In this document: one piece after another, positions 22,773-31,834 of the stretch | How positions within the stretch are numbered: position 1 is the stretch's first letter | How the letters are laid out: each line of letters opens with the position of its first letter | Source of the DNA: Isoetes taiwanensis | Lineage: Eukaryota; Streptophyta; Lycopodiopsida; Isoetales; Isoetaceae | Reading direction: 5' to 3' | Assembly (NCBI GenBank): GCA_021234155.1 | Contig: JAJEKV010000075.1 | Coordinates: 2,783,280 to 2,847,279 of the forward strand | DNA length: 64,000 nucleotides | Notes under the pieces: model-generated | The model's input: only the letters and a program-made list of their open reading frames with translations | Told to the model about the DNA's origin: nothing | The model's database searches: none | Position numbers and translations under genes: made by a program

Positions 22773-24158
22773 ATGGCGCCCAGCAACTTTGAGAGATGGT
22801 ACAATGCTGCCAGCCATATCCATCAGCTTCCAGTAGATCAAGCCTTCTCTGTGTTTGATCACTTGTTTGATCTTCACGCAACTTTGACTAGAACACCCTA
22901 CTACACAGACATTATGTGCCAATATGACCAGCAGGTCCTGCCTTGGGAAGTTAGACTGCCTCCTAGGGGAGGGAATTGGGTTTCCCTTGAGACACTTACC
23001 CAAGCCTTAGGTCGAGAGTTGGCAGGATCCAAAGGCAAGAAGCAGCTATGGGATAGGACTAGGACCATGCCCGATTACATGACCTGCAGACATAATAGGC
23101 ATAGGTACCTTTCAGCTCAGACAGCCCTTGCCCTCTTCATGCACTATAAGTCAATCAACAAAGTAGGGGAACCCTCTGTTCAGCCCTTAGACTTAGCGCC
23201 ACTTGATACCCGTAGAGCCCAGGATCAAATCCTGAATATAGAATCCTCCGCCTACGAATATTATGGCACGACGTCGGGGGCACCATCTCTGCAGATCCAT
23301 GAAGACTACGAGCAGCTAGGGGAGCAGAACCCAGAATGGGAGAGCAGGGAGGCAACAAGAATGAAGAGGTACGCGTCGAGGCACGACGACGACATGAGAA
23401 CAGCTACCGACCCACCAGTCGGCATCACAGCTCTGTCACCGATAGTCATCGACGGGGAGGAGTACATTTTTGCAAATGACATCCTCAACTTGTCCTATTG
23501 CCAGGAACAGGGTCTTCGAATCGACGAGCTCTTGGGCATGATAGCACACGGGAAGAGCACAGACCTCATCGACTACTCATACCAGGAGATCCCAAGGGAG
23601 CTGGCGGAGAGACACTCTTATGCTGGGGAGACAATGTCGGATATAGCAGCCTATCAGCAGATAAGGGAGATCTATCGACAGCAGGAACCTATCATCTCAG
23701 AGGAGGAGTTCCAGCAGATACAGAGCACACTCTACAAACCAGGGAAGGGCCCAAGCTCAAGCCGACCAGTTCGAGCCAGGAGCATGAGGGAAGGGTCCAG
23801 CAGCATCAACTTGGACAACGCAACCAGCATGTGGAGGGATCATGAAGACCTTATGGCGGTGGATGCCTACGGCGAAGCAGCTCAAAGGAAGGGCACTGGA
23901 TCGCGAGGCGTAGGGAAGGGCGGCACGCCGCTACTATCTTCCAGCCCTCAGCCAAGGGCAAATGATAGTCTTCCACAAGGAGTTCAGCCCAAGGGGGGAA
24001 GAATCCGTGGCACTTCTCATAGCACTTTCGGGCTTCGGGCAGCACTCGAAGATATACGCCCATGCCGATCACATCATTCTTTTTCAACGAGGCGGTCAAG
24101 GCCCATTGCCTCGACTTTGGGAGAGGGCACCTTAGGGATGCAACACTTTCGATGGTAG
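22773..24158 (+). CDS. Retrotransposon ORF2, unknown protein upstream of gag
   Basis: About 461 codons from the ATG at 22773 (MAPSNFERW), the first good start after a short leader. I do not recognise a domain. The N-terminal 150 residues look globular (SVFDHLFDLHATLTRTPYY, SLETLTQALGREL, TALALFMHY). The middle is acidic and polar. The C-terminal third is Ser, Gly and Arg-rich (KPGKGPSSSRPVRARS). A TAG at 24156 is followed in frame by about 47 more codons of similar composition to a TGA near 24299, so the TAG may be a CAG-to-TAG change. Part of the region near 23900-24150 also reads well in another frame, so an indel is possible. It could be a nucleic-acid-binding or structural accessory protein; no function is assigned. 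Confidence 0.6.
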   Translation: MAPSNFERWYNAASHIHQLPVDQAFSVFDHLFDLHATLTRTPYYTDIMCQYDQQVLPWEVRLPPRGGNWVSLETLTQALGRELAGSKGKKQLWDRTRTMPDYMTCRHNRHRYLSAQTALALFMHYKSINKVGEPSVQPLDLAPLDTRRAQDQILNIESSAYEYYGTTSGAPSLQIHEDYEQLGEQNPEWESREATRMKRYASRHDDDMRTATDPPVGITALSPIVIDGEEYIFANDILNLSYCQEQGLRIDELLGMIAHGKSTDLIDYSYQEIPRELAERHSYAGETMSDIAAYQQIREIYRQQEPIISEEEFQQIQSTLYKPGKGPSSSRPVRARSMREGSSSINLDNATSMWRDHEDLMAVDAYGEAAQRKGTGSRGVGKGGTPLLSSSPQPRANDSLPQGVQPKGGRIRGTSHSTFGLRAALEDIRPCRSHHSFSTRRSRPIASTLGEGTLGMQHFRW

Positions 24159-24582
24159 CAGAACAACGCCGAGAACTCCCGAACCGAGATGGCCCGAGCA
24201 CTTGAAGGAAGATCGACGAGGAACATCTTGCGCAACCTCGGCAAAGGCCTCCGATTCAGGGATGTCAAGAACTTCTTCAGGCTTTCGGGAGGCCATTGAA
24301 TAGTTGTAAAATTTTCTTAAGTTTTGTGCTAAATGTTTCTTGTACCCATTGTGCTAAGATATATCTACCTTATCATGTAATCCTTATGTATTAATGACTA
24401 TTAACTGTTTTGTCAATGTAAGGCTTTGTATGATTTCTTATAACTAAAGATAATTCAATTGCAAGTAAAATTGATCAACATCTAACCCAAATAAAATGTA
24501 TTGATGATCAATCCTTGCAGCAAGGAACTCAAGTGCAGGATCTCAAGATCAGCACCGACCACGCAATTGGGTACCAAGGAAC

Positions 24583-26328
24583 TTGTTTGGCAGAGAACAG
24601 GAAGACTTTGAGCAGGATATGTCACCAGAGGCAGTCAACGCAAGGTTGGTGCAGATGAGGAACCAGATGCAACACCTCATCAACTGGGCGACACCTCTCA
24701 TGAATGCACAGGAAGATGGTCCTCCACCTCCACCTTGTTTTCCGGGTGGTGACGAAGTCCCTCAGCAGGAAGGGGAGGGCAACCAGGGGAACGTCAGGGA
24801 TAGGAGAAGGAAGAGGAGAACCAGGAGTCCATCATCATCTAGCTCCAGCTCATCAGATAGCTCTTCCAGTGAGGACAGCTCTGGCTCCGACAGTCAGTCG
24901 GGCACACCTAAAGCAAGGAAAAGAGCAAGAAAGACAGATGACTATCAGAAAAAGGTGGATAGTGCTATGAGCAATGTATGGAAGACAAGGAAGCTCGGCC
25001 AGTTCTCAGGGAAAGACAGATCAGGCATGGAGGCTGAAGCATGGCTTGATGAAATGGAAGAATTTGGCAACTCATACGGTATGAAAGACAAGGACATAGG
25101 GAAAGTTGCTACAGCTAACCTTATTGGACCGGCAAGGATCTGGTGGAAGGGATATGCTAAATCCAACAAGCTGAAGAGGAACAATTGCAGGTTTAAGACC
25201 TTCAGCAAGGCTTTCCGCAAGCACTATGTGCCAAGGTCTCATACTAGTAGACAGATTCAGCAGTTTTACAGGTTGAATCAGGGTAGCTTATCAGTGGCTA
25301 AGTATACCGAAGAATTTATGAGGCTCAGGCTGCATGTTCCTGGAGTCTCAGAGAGGCAAGCCGTGGATACTTACATTGAGGGGTTGAACAGCAATATCAA
25401 GAGGCTTGTTAGAGCAATCAACCCGAAGTCAGTTGCACAGGCCGAAGATAAAGCTATAAGTTTAGAAGAGGCACCAGCAACTCCAGCAGAGAAGCAGTCA
25501 ACCTTCAGGGGTAAGAGTTCAGGGCAGTATCAGGGACAATATCAGGGTAAGCAATCAGCAGCTACACCATCAGGGAGTCAGCAGCAAGGTAAGGGTCAGA
25601 GCAAAGCTTTTGGGGACCGTAAGCCACAGAATGCATCAGGGGGCAGCGCTCTTAAGCGTCTCCTAGACAGTCTGCCGAAGGAAAAGAGACAGGAATGCAT
25701 TGAGAAAAAGCTATGTTTCAGGTGCTTCCAGCCAGGGCACCGAACACATGATTGTCCATTCGTCATGCAGTCAGCCTTGGCAGAACTCTTGGATTGGGAC
25801 TCCCCAACAGAAGCGGACGAGGACGACGACCAGCAGGAGGGCCAGGACTTCATAGATGGTGAGTGCCACATGACAGGTGATATAGAGAATCAGTCAACTG
25901 TCATCGCTGCGGACGGGATCATAGATAGTAATCCTTATGTAGTCCTCATAGATACAGGTAGCTCTCATAATTTTGCATCTCCTAGATTGGCTGCTCTAAT
26001 GAAGAACAAGGTATTGAAGTCTAAGCCAAGGCCAGTAGCTATGGCAAACGGCGCCATTCGGCACACTAAGGGGAGGAGGATCACCTTTGACATAGACCTT
26101 AGTGGGGCTAAGTGGCCGATGGGAGCAGAAGTCATGGACATCGGAAGATATGATCTGATAGTGGGGATGGAATTTTTGAAGCCAGCCAAAGCCATGATTG
26201 ATTGCGACCGGAATGAAGTCACCATGACGGCACAGGCGGCAAAGTTGATAGTGAAAGGTAAGAAGCTAGATTCTCCCTATGCGGTGTATTTCTTTGAAGC
26301 GACTAAGGAAGAGTATAGAAAGGAATAA
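24583..26328 (+). CDS. Retrotransposon gag and aspartic protease
   Basis: About 581 codons. The frame is open upstream to about 24517, where a tccttgcag splice acceptor-like site occurs, so the true start may be a spliced one or the ATG at 24619. Domains in order: acidic and Ser-rich N-terminus (residues 40-110), Ty3 gag core (about 140-290: EAWLDEMEEF, NLIGPARIWWKG, FSKAFRKHYVP), Gln/Gly-rich linker, one CCHC knuckle (CFRCFQPGHRTHDC), and a protease with the catalytic DTG in VVLIDTGSSHNFASP and a later FDIDLSGAKWPMGAEVMDIG segment. Function: capsid assembly, RNA binding and polyprotein cleavage. This ORF is intact. Confidence 0.9.
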   Translation: MFGREQEDFEQDMSPEAVNARLVQMRNQMQHLINWATPLMNAQEDGPPPPPCFPGGDEVPQQEGEGNQGNVRDRRRKRRTRSPSSSSSSSSDSSSSEDSSGSDSQSGTPKARKRARKTDDYQKKVDSAMSNVWKTRKLGQFSGKDRSGMEAEAWLDEMEEFGNSYGMKDKDIGKVATANLIGPARIWWKGYAKSNKLKRNNCRFKTFSKAFRKHYVPRSHTSRQIQQFYRLNQGSLSVAKYTEEFMRLRLHVPGVSERQAVDTYIEGLNSNIKRLVRAINPKSVAQAEDKAISLEEAPATPAEKQSTFRGKSSGQYQGQYQGKQSAATPSGSQQQGKGQSKAFGDRKPQNASGGSALKRLLDSLPKEKRQECIEKKLCFRCFQPGHRTHDCPFVMQSALAELLDWDSPTEADEDDDQQEGQDFIDGECHMTGDIENQSTVIAADGIIDSNPYVVLIDTGSSHNFASPRLAALMKNKVLKSKPRPVAMANGAIRHTKGRRITFDIDLSGAKWPMGAEVMDIGRYDLIVGMEFLKPAKAMIDCDRNEVTMTAQAAKLIVKGKKLDSPYAVYFFEATKEEYRKE

Positions 26329-27556
26329 GGTGGATTACATCTTGAGGATGGAATCAGTTGAGCCAGGCAAGCAGGATGGAAGTGACCCAAAGGGAAATCA
26401 GTTGCCCAGGCAGATAGCAAGGCTTATTTCAGAGTTCAAGGATGTATTTCCGGATGAAATCCGGCACCGCCACCTTATAGGGGTGTGGAATGTAAGATCA
26501 CATTGGCTCCGGATCACGAAAGCCTACCAGTAAGGCGCCATATAGAATGAGCACCCCAGAATTGATTGAGCTCAAGAAACAGCTTCAGGAATTGCTCGAG
26601 CTTGGATTTATAAGAGCAAGTGTGTCTCCTTTCGGAGCACCTATACTCTTTGTGAAGAAGAAAGATGGGAGCTTAAGAATGTGCATAGACTATCGCCAGC
26701 TTAATAAGCAGACGATAAAGAACTAGTATGCATTGCCAAGGGCAGATGATCTAATGGACCAGTTACAAGGAGCAAAGGTATTCTCTAAAATTGATTTGAG
26801 GTCGGATACCATCAGATAAGAATAAAAAGAGGATATCCATAAGACCGCTTTGAACAGCGGTATGGTCACTTTGAGTTTACATAGAATGCCCTTTGGACTA
26901 TCGAATGCTCCAGCAACGTTTATGCGCCTCATGAACGACATCTTCAGAGACTTCTTGGATGAGTTTGTTATTGTCTTCTTCGACGACATCCTAATCTACA
27001 GCAAGTCCCTTGAGGAGCATTGTCAGCATCTCAGGAAAGTGTTGGAGAAGTTGAGACGTCATCGGTTGTATGGGAAGCTCTCTAAGTGCCACTTTGCAAC
27101 AGGCCGAGTGGAGTACTTGGGGCATGTAGTAACATCCGAGGGAATCTCCACGAGATCCATCTAAAATTGAGGCAATAGTTGATTGGCCAGCTCCAAGGAA
27201 TGTGGCGTAAGTAAGAAGCTTTCGGGTTGGCGGGATATATTACGAAAAGTTCGTCAAGGACTTTGGGCGGCGGGCGCCCCTTGTCGGACCTCACTAAGGC
27301 CAAGAAGATTAAGGATTGGACTAGCCATTGGTTAGAGAAAGTCCAAGCTTCTTTTGAGAAGCTTAAAGAGGCCCTAACGACAGCACCAGTGCTTGTTCTC
27401 CCGGATCCGAGTAAAGATAAGTTGGTAGCAACAGATGCAAGCAAGATAGCAACAGGGGCAGTCTTGATGCAAGAAGGAAGGGTAGTCGCCTACGACTCGA
27501 AGAAGATGATGAACGGCGAAAGCAACGCTACCCAACCCATGATCAGGAGCTGCTAG
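26329..27556 (+). pseudogene. Reverse transcriptase and RNase H start, broken
   Basis: Continues pol after the protease. Reverse transcriptase motifs are recognisable in several frames: [20 protein letters not shown] near 26648, MPFGLSNAPATFMRLMNDIF near 26886 and VIVFFDDILIYSKSLEEH (active-site DD) near 26968. The first part carries an in-frame TAG near 26725 and frameshifts near 26515 and 26810-26830. The RNase H start is at 27340-27520 (VLVLPDPSKDKLVATDAS). The lesions make this copy unable to make its own pol, so it would need helper copies. Ty3 family. Confidence 0.9.
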
Positions 27557-27570
27557 CCATTGTCAGGGCA

Positions 27571-28668
27571 TTGAGGATATGGAGGCATTATCTGCTGGGA
27601 AGGAAGTTTCAGTTGGATACCGATCACCAGAGCCTTCAGTATCTCTTCACCCAGCCACTCCTCAACTTAAGACAAAGGAGGTGGATGGAATTCCTTGAGG
27701 AGTATGATTTTGATATTATATATAAGCCTGGTAAGCTTAATGTTGTAGCAGATGCCCTCTCCAGGAGACCATTTCAGACAAGGACGCATTGTAATGCGAT
27801 TTCCACTCTTTCGAGTGAGTTTGGCAAGAAGATTGAGGAGTCCTTGCCAACAGATGTGGACTTCAAGGAGGTATGGGAAAGCCTTTCCAAGGAAGCCAGA
27901 ACAGATAAGGAGCGGGAAGCCTTCAAGCATTATAAGAAGGAAGGCAACCTGTTGTATCACAAGCATAAGTTGTGTGTGCCCGAATCATCAGGGGTAAGGA
28001 AGCTAATTCTTCATGACACACATAACAGCCCAATAGCAGGGCATGCTGGCTTCATGAAGACCTATTTCAAGATTCGAAGTAGCTACTTCTGGCCAGGAAT
28101 GAAGAGGCAGATAGCTGCATATATTCGGGATTGCCAGCTTATGTCACTGGAGACCAAAAGCGAGCAACTTCGGATTCCAGGTGCTCTTGAGCCATTGGGG
28201 GTGCCAAATGCAAAGTGGGAGGTCATAAGCATGGATTTCATCACAGGTCTCCCTAGAACTCTTCGAGGCAAGGATGCATTGATGGTTGTCGTAGATAAGT
28301 TATCTAAGATGGCACATTTTGTGCCTTGCAAGACTACTGACACCGCATTAGATACTGCCAAGTTAATTGTAAGGGAGATTTTCAGACTCCATGGCATGCC
28401 TCGGGAGATAATATCTGATAGGGATTCCAAGTTTATGAGTGCCTTCTGGCAGGACCTCTTCAGCACCATTCAGACGAAGCTCTCCATGAGCACGGCATAT
28501 CATCCCCAAACAGATGGCCAGACGGAGAGGACGAATCGGATCATTGAAGACATGCTTCGGAACTATGTGTGGAACAAGCAGTCCAAGTGGGATGAGTACA
28601 TCCACTTGGTGGAATTCGCCTACAACAATTATGGCGGGAGTCATCTCAGATGTCTCCTTTCATGGTAA
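27571..28668 (+). CDS. RNase H end and integrase core
   Basis: 365 codons. It starts inside RNase H (YLLGRKFQLDTDHQSLQYL, then NVVADALSRR). The integrase zinc region (LILHDTHNSPIAGHAGFMKT, then DCQ) lacks the first cysteine of the usual CxxC. The integrase core has MDFITGLPRT (first Asp), REIISDRDSKFMSAFW (second Asp) and STAYHPQTDGQTERTNRIIE (Glu). The frame is lost at about 28640 just before the next part. Function in the family: insertion of cDNA into chromosomes. Confidence 0.9.
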   Translation: MRIWRHYLLGRKFQLDTDHQSLQYLFTQPLLNLRQRRWMEFLEEYDFDIIYKPGKLNVVADALSRRPFQTRTHCNAISTLSSEFGKKIEESLPTDVDFKEVWESLSKEARTDKEREAFKHYKKEGNLLYHKHKLCVPESSGVRKLILHDTHNSPIAGHAGFMKTYFKIRSSYFWPGMKRQIAAYIRDCQLMSLETKSEQLRIPGALEPLGVPNAKWEVISMDFITGLPRTLRGKDALMVVVDKLSKMAHFVPCKTTDTALDTAKLIVREIFRLHGMPREIISDRDSKFMSAFWQDLFSTIQTKLSMSTAYHPQTDGQTERTNRIIEDMLRNYVWNKQSKWDEYIHLVEFAYNNYGGSHLRCLLSW

Positions 28669-29321
28669 ATTACGGGTACCAGTGCTTAACCCCGGATACC
28701 TGGCACAATCCTGTGTCCAAGGTAGAAGTATCCCAGCAGATGTTAGGGGATATGCAACAGCTAGTGGAAGAAGTAAGGGGTTATTTATTGGCAGCAAGAA
28801 GTCGGCAGAAGAGTGTAGCCGACAAGCACAGGACCGTAAGAGAATTCAAGGTAGGCGATAAGCGTCCGTTGAAGATAAAGGTGAAGCAAGCCAAGCCAGC
28901 AGTTGGGAGCTGCAAGAAGCTTGCCCCTAGGTGGGCTGGTCCGTTCAAGATTTTGGAGAGAGTGGGCTCTCAAGCCTACAAGTTGGATCTTCCAGCCCAT
29001 CTCAAGGTTCACAAGGTCTTCCACGTAAGTTTATTAAAAAGGCACAATCCTAACCCTGAGGAGGTTTTGGATACTCCAACCTTGTTGGAAATGACGGAGG
29101 AGCAAGTAGAAATAGTGCCTGAATTGCTTCTTGATAAGTCATTCAAGAAGACTAGGAGGTCTCAGTTCCTCCAGTATTTGGTTAAGTGGAAGCACTTACC
29201 CGTGGAAGATGCGACATGGGTATTGAAGCAAGACTTGGAGAAGCAATACCCAGAGTTTATGAAGGAGTTTGATGGGCGAGTCGTCTCCGACTTGGTCGAC
29301 CCCGACTTGCCAGGTGGTTAG
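28650..29321 (+). CDS. Integrase C-terminus with chromodomain-like segment
   Basis: 223 codons in a frame shifted from the integrase core, overlapping it by about 20 bp. Residues 1-100 are the integrase C-terminal part (SPFMVNYGYQCLTPDTW, then LAPRWAGPFKILERVGSQAY and VFHVSLLKRHNP, the GPY/F-like module). Residues 165-205 read FLQYLVKWKHLPVEDATWVL, a chromodomain pattern (YLVKWKx....ATWE-type). In chromoviruses this module steers integration to marked chromatin, often H3K9 methylated. The usual aromatic cage is only partly apparent, so reader activity is uncertain. Confidence 0.85.
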   Translation: MSPFMVNYGYQCLTPDTWHNPVSKVEVSQQMLGDMQQLVEEVRGYLLAARSRQKSVADKHRTVREFKVGDKRPLKIKVKQAKPAVGSCKKLAPRWAGPFKILERVGSQAYKLDLPAHLKVHKVFHVSLLKRHNPNPEEVLDTPTLLEMTEEQVEIVPELLLDKSFKKTRRSQFLQYLVKWKHLPVEDATWVLKQDLEKQYPEFMKEFDGRVVSDLVDPDLPGG

Positions 29322-30173
29322 CTAGTATGTTGTTAGTTAGCCTTAAGCCTGGCGCATGCATTCTAGTTACTAGGGTGCATGTGCCAGAACCTTGGATCGT
29401 GTGGGCGATGATGGGATACACCTTTAAGGCATTCTCTAGGCCACACGCACCAAGAGGTGCGCATGACCATTAGGGTCATGTGAGTGAGGAATGAGGCATG
29501 GTGGGCGATGATGGGACATCGATCGGATGATCTCTATGCCACGATGCGGGGTACGCACACCTGGCCGTAGGAGGGTCATGGAGAAGGTTAAAGTGATCAT
29601 GCGCGATGATGGGATCGTGAGACGTTCCCTAGCTTCAAACCCGTGGGGCATGATGCACTAGGGGTACTTCGGCACCTAAACCGAAAGTACAAGGTAGCAC
29701 TTTCGATCATGGGCGATGATGGGAGCATCTTAAATGATCCTTAAGCTCAAATCCGAAAGGGCCATGATCTTGGGCAAGGTAGTAGGACAACCTTGAGTCA
29801 GTAGTTCGGCTCAAGGAGGTAAGAGGGGTGGTCCCCTAAAACCACAAATTATTAACTAAACTAACGTAATGTGCTCCTTTTGCAGGCAAGTAGAAGGTGG
29901 ACTTCAACGAGGAGCGCATTACGAGAAGATAGGGGGAGCCATAATTTAGATTATGAACCCTAATAACTCTTACAATAATGTTTTGAATTATCGTAAGAAA
30001 TAACCGTGTTAAGGCTATATAATTTTGTATAAGTACAAATATAGCCTAAATTTTTGACTTGAACTAATAAAACTTGATTGCTAAACTAAACTAAAGGTTA
30101 TGACATGTTGTTGCTTGTGCAGGCATAAGGTAGGTTCGTCACCTTAGCGCAATGCTGAGGACAGCATTGTCCT
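29322..30173 (+). other. Non-coding stretch before the 3' LTR with GGGCGATGATGGGA repeats
   Basis: No ORF of note. It holds four copies of gggcgatgatggga (one reads gcgcgatgatggga), near 29402, 29500, 29602 and 29708, about 100 bp apart. Each is followed by t or c-rich text and a clause ending ctctaggc, ctctatgc, cctagctt or cttaagct. This is a regularly spaced degenerate repeat. Its role is unknown; packaging or export of the RNA is possible. Confidence 0.7.
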
Positions 30174-30186
30174 AAGGGGGGGAGAA
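30174..30186 (+). other. Polypurine tract
   Basis: aagggggggagaa, directly before the 3' LTR, the usual plus-strand DNA priming site. Confidence 0.92.
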
Positions 30187-31829
30187 TGTGACGGTCCCGG
30201 GGGAATATACATGCATAAATACGTATATTCTGGATCTCACCATACAAGTCTATCTTCATAGCCTTGTATACCATAGATTGTGGCACTAGGGGGCATGGCT
30301 AAGTTATTCTCATAACTTAGCCAACCATAGGTTAAGCCATTATCCACGTGGCCTTAACCTATTGGGGCACCGCCACACAGGACTCACCCGATTAGTGCCA
30401 CGTGGCATCCTAGGTGGACCTAACTTATATAGGCTTAAACCCTAACCCTAGACCTCTTTCCAGCCCTAGCACCTGAGAGACTCACCTACTGCTTTCGAAA
30501 CCCCGCTTCAACATCGCTTCTTGTGGGCATAGACCTGCAGGCCCCCGGCCAGGTAGACTCGTTCTTGGAGTAGGAGCGGCATCTCGTGAGTCGGAGACCA
30601 TGGAGGCACACGGATCTGGAGGGAGAGCTTCAGGAGTAGGTATGTAGGATAGTGATTGTGATAGCTCATCTGGAAATTAGCATTCCAGATATGCTAGTAT
30701 TTTGTATCTAGAGTAGAGCCATCCTAGAACCCATATTCAACATCTTGAACCCTAATCAAGGAACCTTAACTATTAGTTAGATTTGTATGATTAGGTTAAG
30801 ATGTTCTTCTTATGATTATTCTCATGATGTGATGAGTATGGATGTTGGTTGATCTTGTTTGCTCCTCTTGTATTGGGAAGGGGGGTAGAGACCTAGAGCC
30901 ATATGTAGTATGCTCCTAGAGTAGATCCCTTAGTTCCTATTAGTTGCGGCCTGTGCATAGGAGCCCACCAGGCTATTGAGGCTATGATATGACTCAGCAC
31001 CATATAACGGGGCTAGAGGGAAAGTGGAGGGAGGATCCCTGCCGAGTGGGGGCTTCGGGGGATCCCATAGTGGGCTAGGCTTATGGTCGGTCACTTCATG
31101 TGGGCGAGCATGGGTCCGGACACCTCCCTGGGGCAATGGTGTTGCCCTCCCTCGAGAGCTGCAAGTGTTGGCTTGGCTCTCGCTTTTGGGGGTTCACCGG
31201 TGCACAATCGTGTGTGTCGCCACGATTCTCTAGCCGCCCACGGCACCTCTAGATCCTGGGAAGGGGAGATGCAACCCTTCCTGCCTCATCGGACCAGGGA
31301 GATGCAACCTGGAGTAGTCCCGATGGGTGATGCCATGGGATTGCGTGTCCGGAAGGCTAGAGTCCTGTCAGAGCCTGATCTAGCCCATTTGCAAAGTATG
31401 CACAGGAGGGGCGGATGGAGTGGTCAACCCTAGCCATTGTTCTATGCCAGCCCTCGCCATTGCCATGACTCGGTCTGCTCTATCTTGAGGCCTAGCCGGT
31501 CAGTCATCCTCCTTACGAGTCTGAGCCGGGGTAGGAGCTCTCATGTTTTATGGTTCGTGATTATCATCTTTGCCTTGGTTTATGAGTGATGCACTACCCT
31601 TCGAGGTAGTATTTGTATATGTTGATGCTAGTTCTGACGTGTTATCGCTTCCGCTGTTATAGGAGCCCATAGGGGAAGGGCGCGCAAGACACCTTCGTGT
31701 TCCCTTCCCACACTAAGAGTCACCTCAGAGTGCGGGGTAGACGAAGGGCCCATGCGGTTGCTGAGCCGGATGGGGGATTTCCTGCCGAGCGTACGGCCGG
31801 GCGCCGTACGTTTAGCAGGGAGCGTCACA
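30187..31829 (+). repeat. 3' LTR
   Basis: 1643 bp, TGTGACGG to GTCACA, matching the 5' LTR. It carries cactaggggg where the 5' LTR has a duplicated ataccatagattgt, and small indels in the GC-rich half. Confidence 0.96.
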
Positions 31830-31834
31830 AGAGA
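31830..31834. repeat. LTR retrotransposon target duplication, right
   Basis: agaga, matching 18646-18650. Confidence 0.93.

Larger units (their letters stand above)
18651..31829 (+). mobile_element. Ty3-type chromovirus LTR retrotransposon carrying histone H3
   Basis: 13,179 bp between exact 5-bp duplications. LTRs of 1646 and 1643 bp begin TGTGACGG and end GTCACA. It has a tRNA-Met primer site (tggtatcagagc) and a purine tract (aagggggggagaa). Order on the plus strand: histone H3 ORF, unknown ORF2, gag-protease, reverse transcriptase-RNase H, integrase with chromodomain-like end, about 0.85 kb of non-coding sequence, 3' LTR. Protease before reverse transcriptase before integrase, together with the terminal chromodomain, indicates a Ty3 chromovirus. 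LTRs differ by many small indels, so it is not a brand-new insertion. The pol region has stops and frameshifts. The two extra sense ORFs upstream of gag are unusual. Confidence 0.95.
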
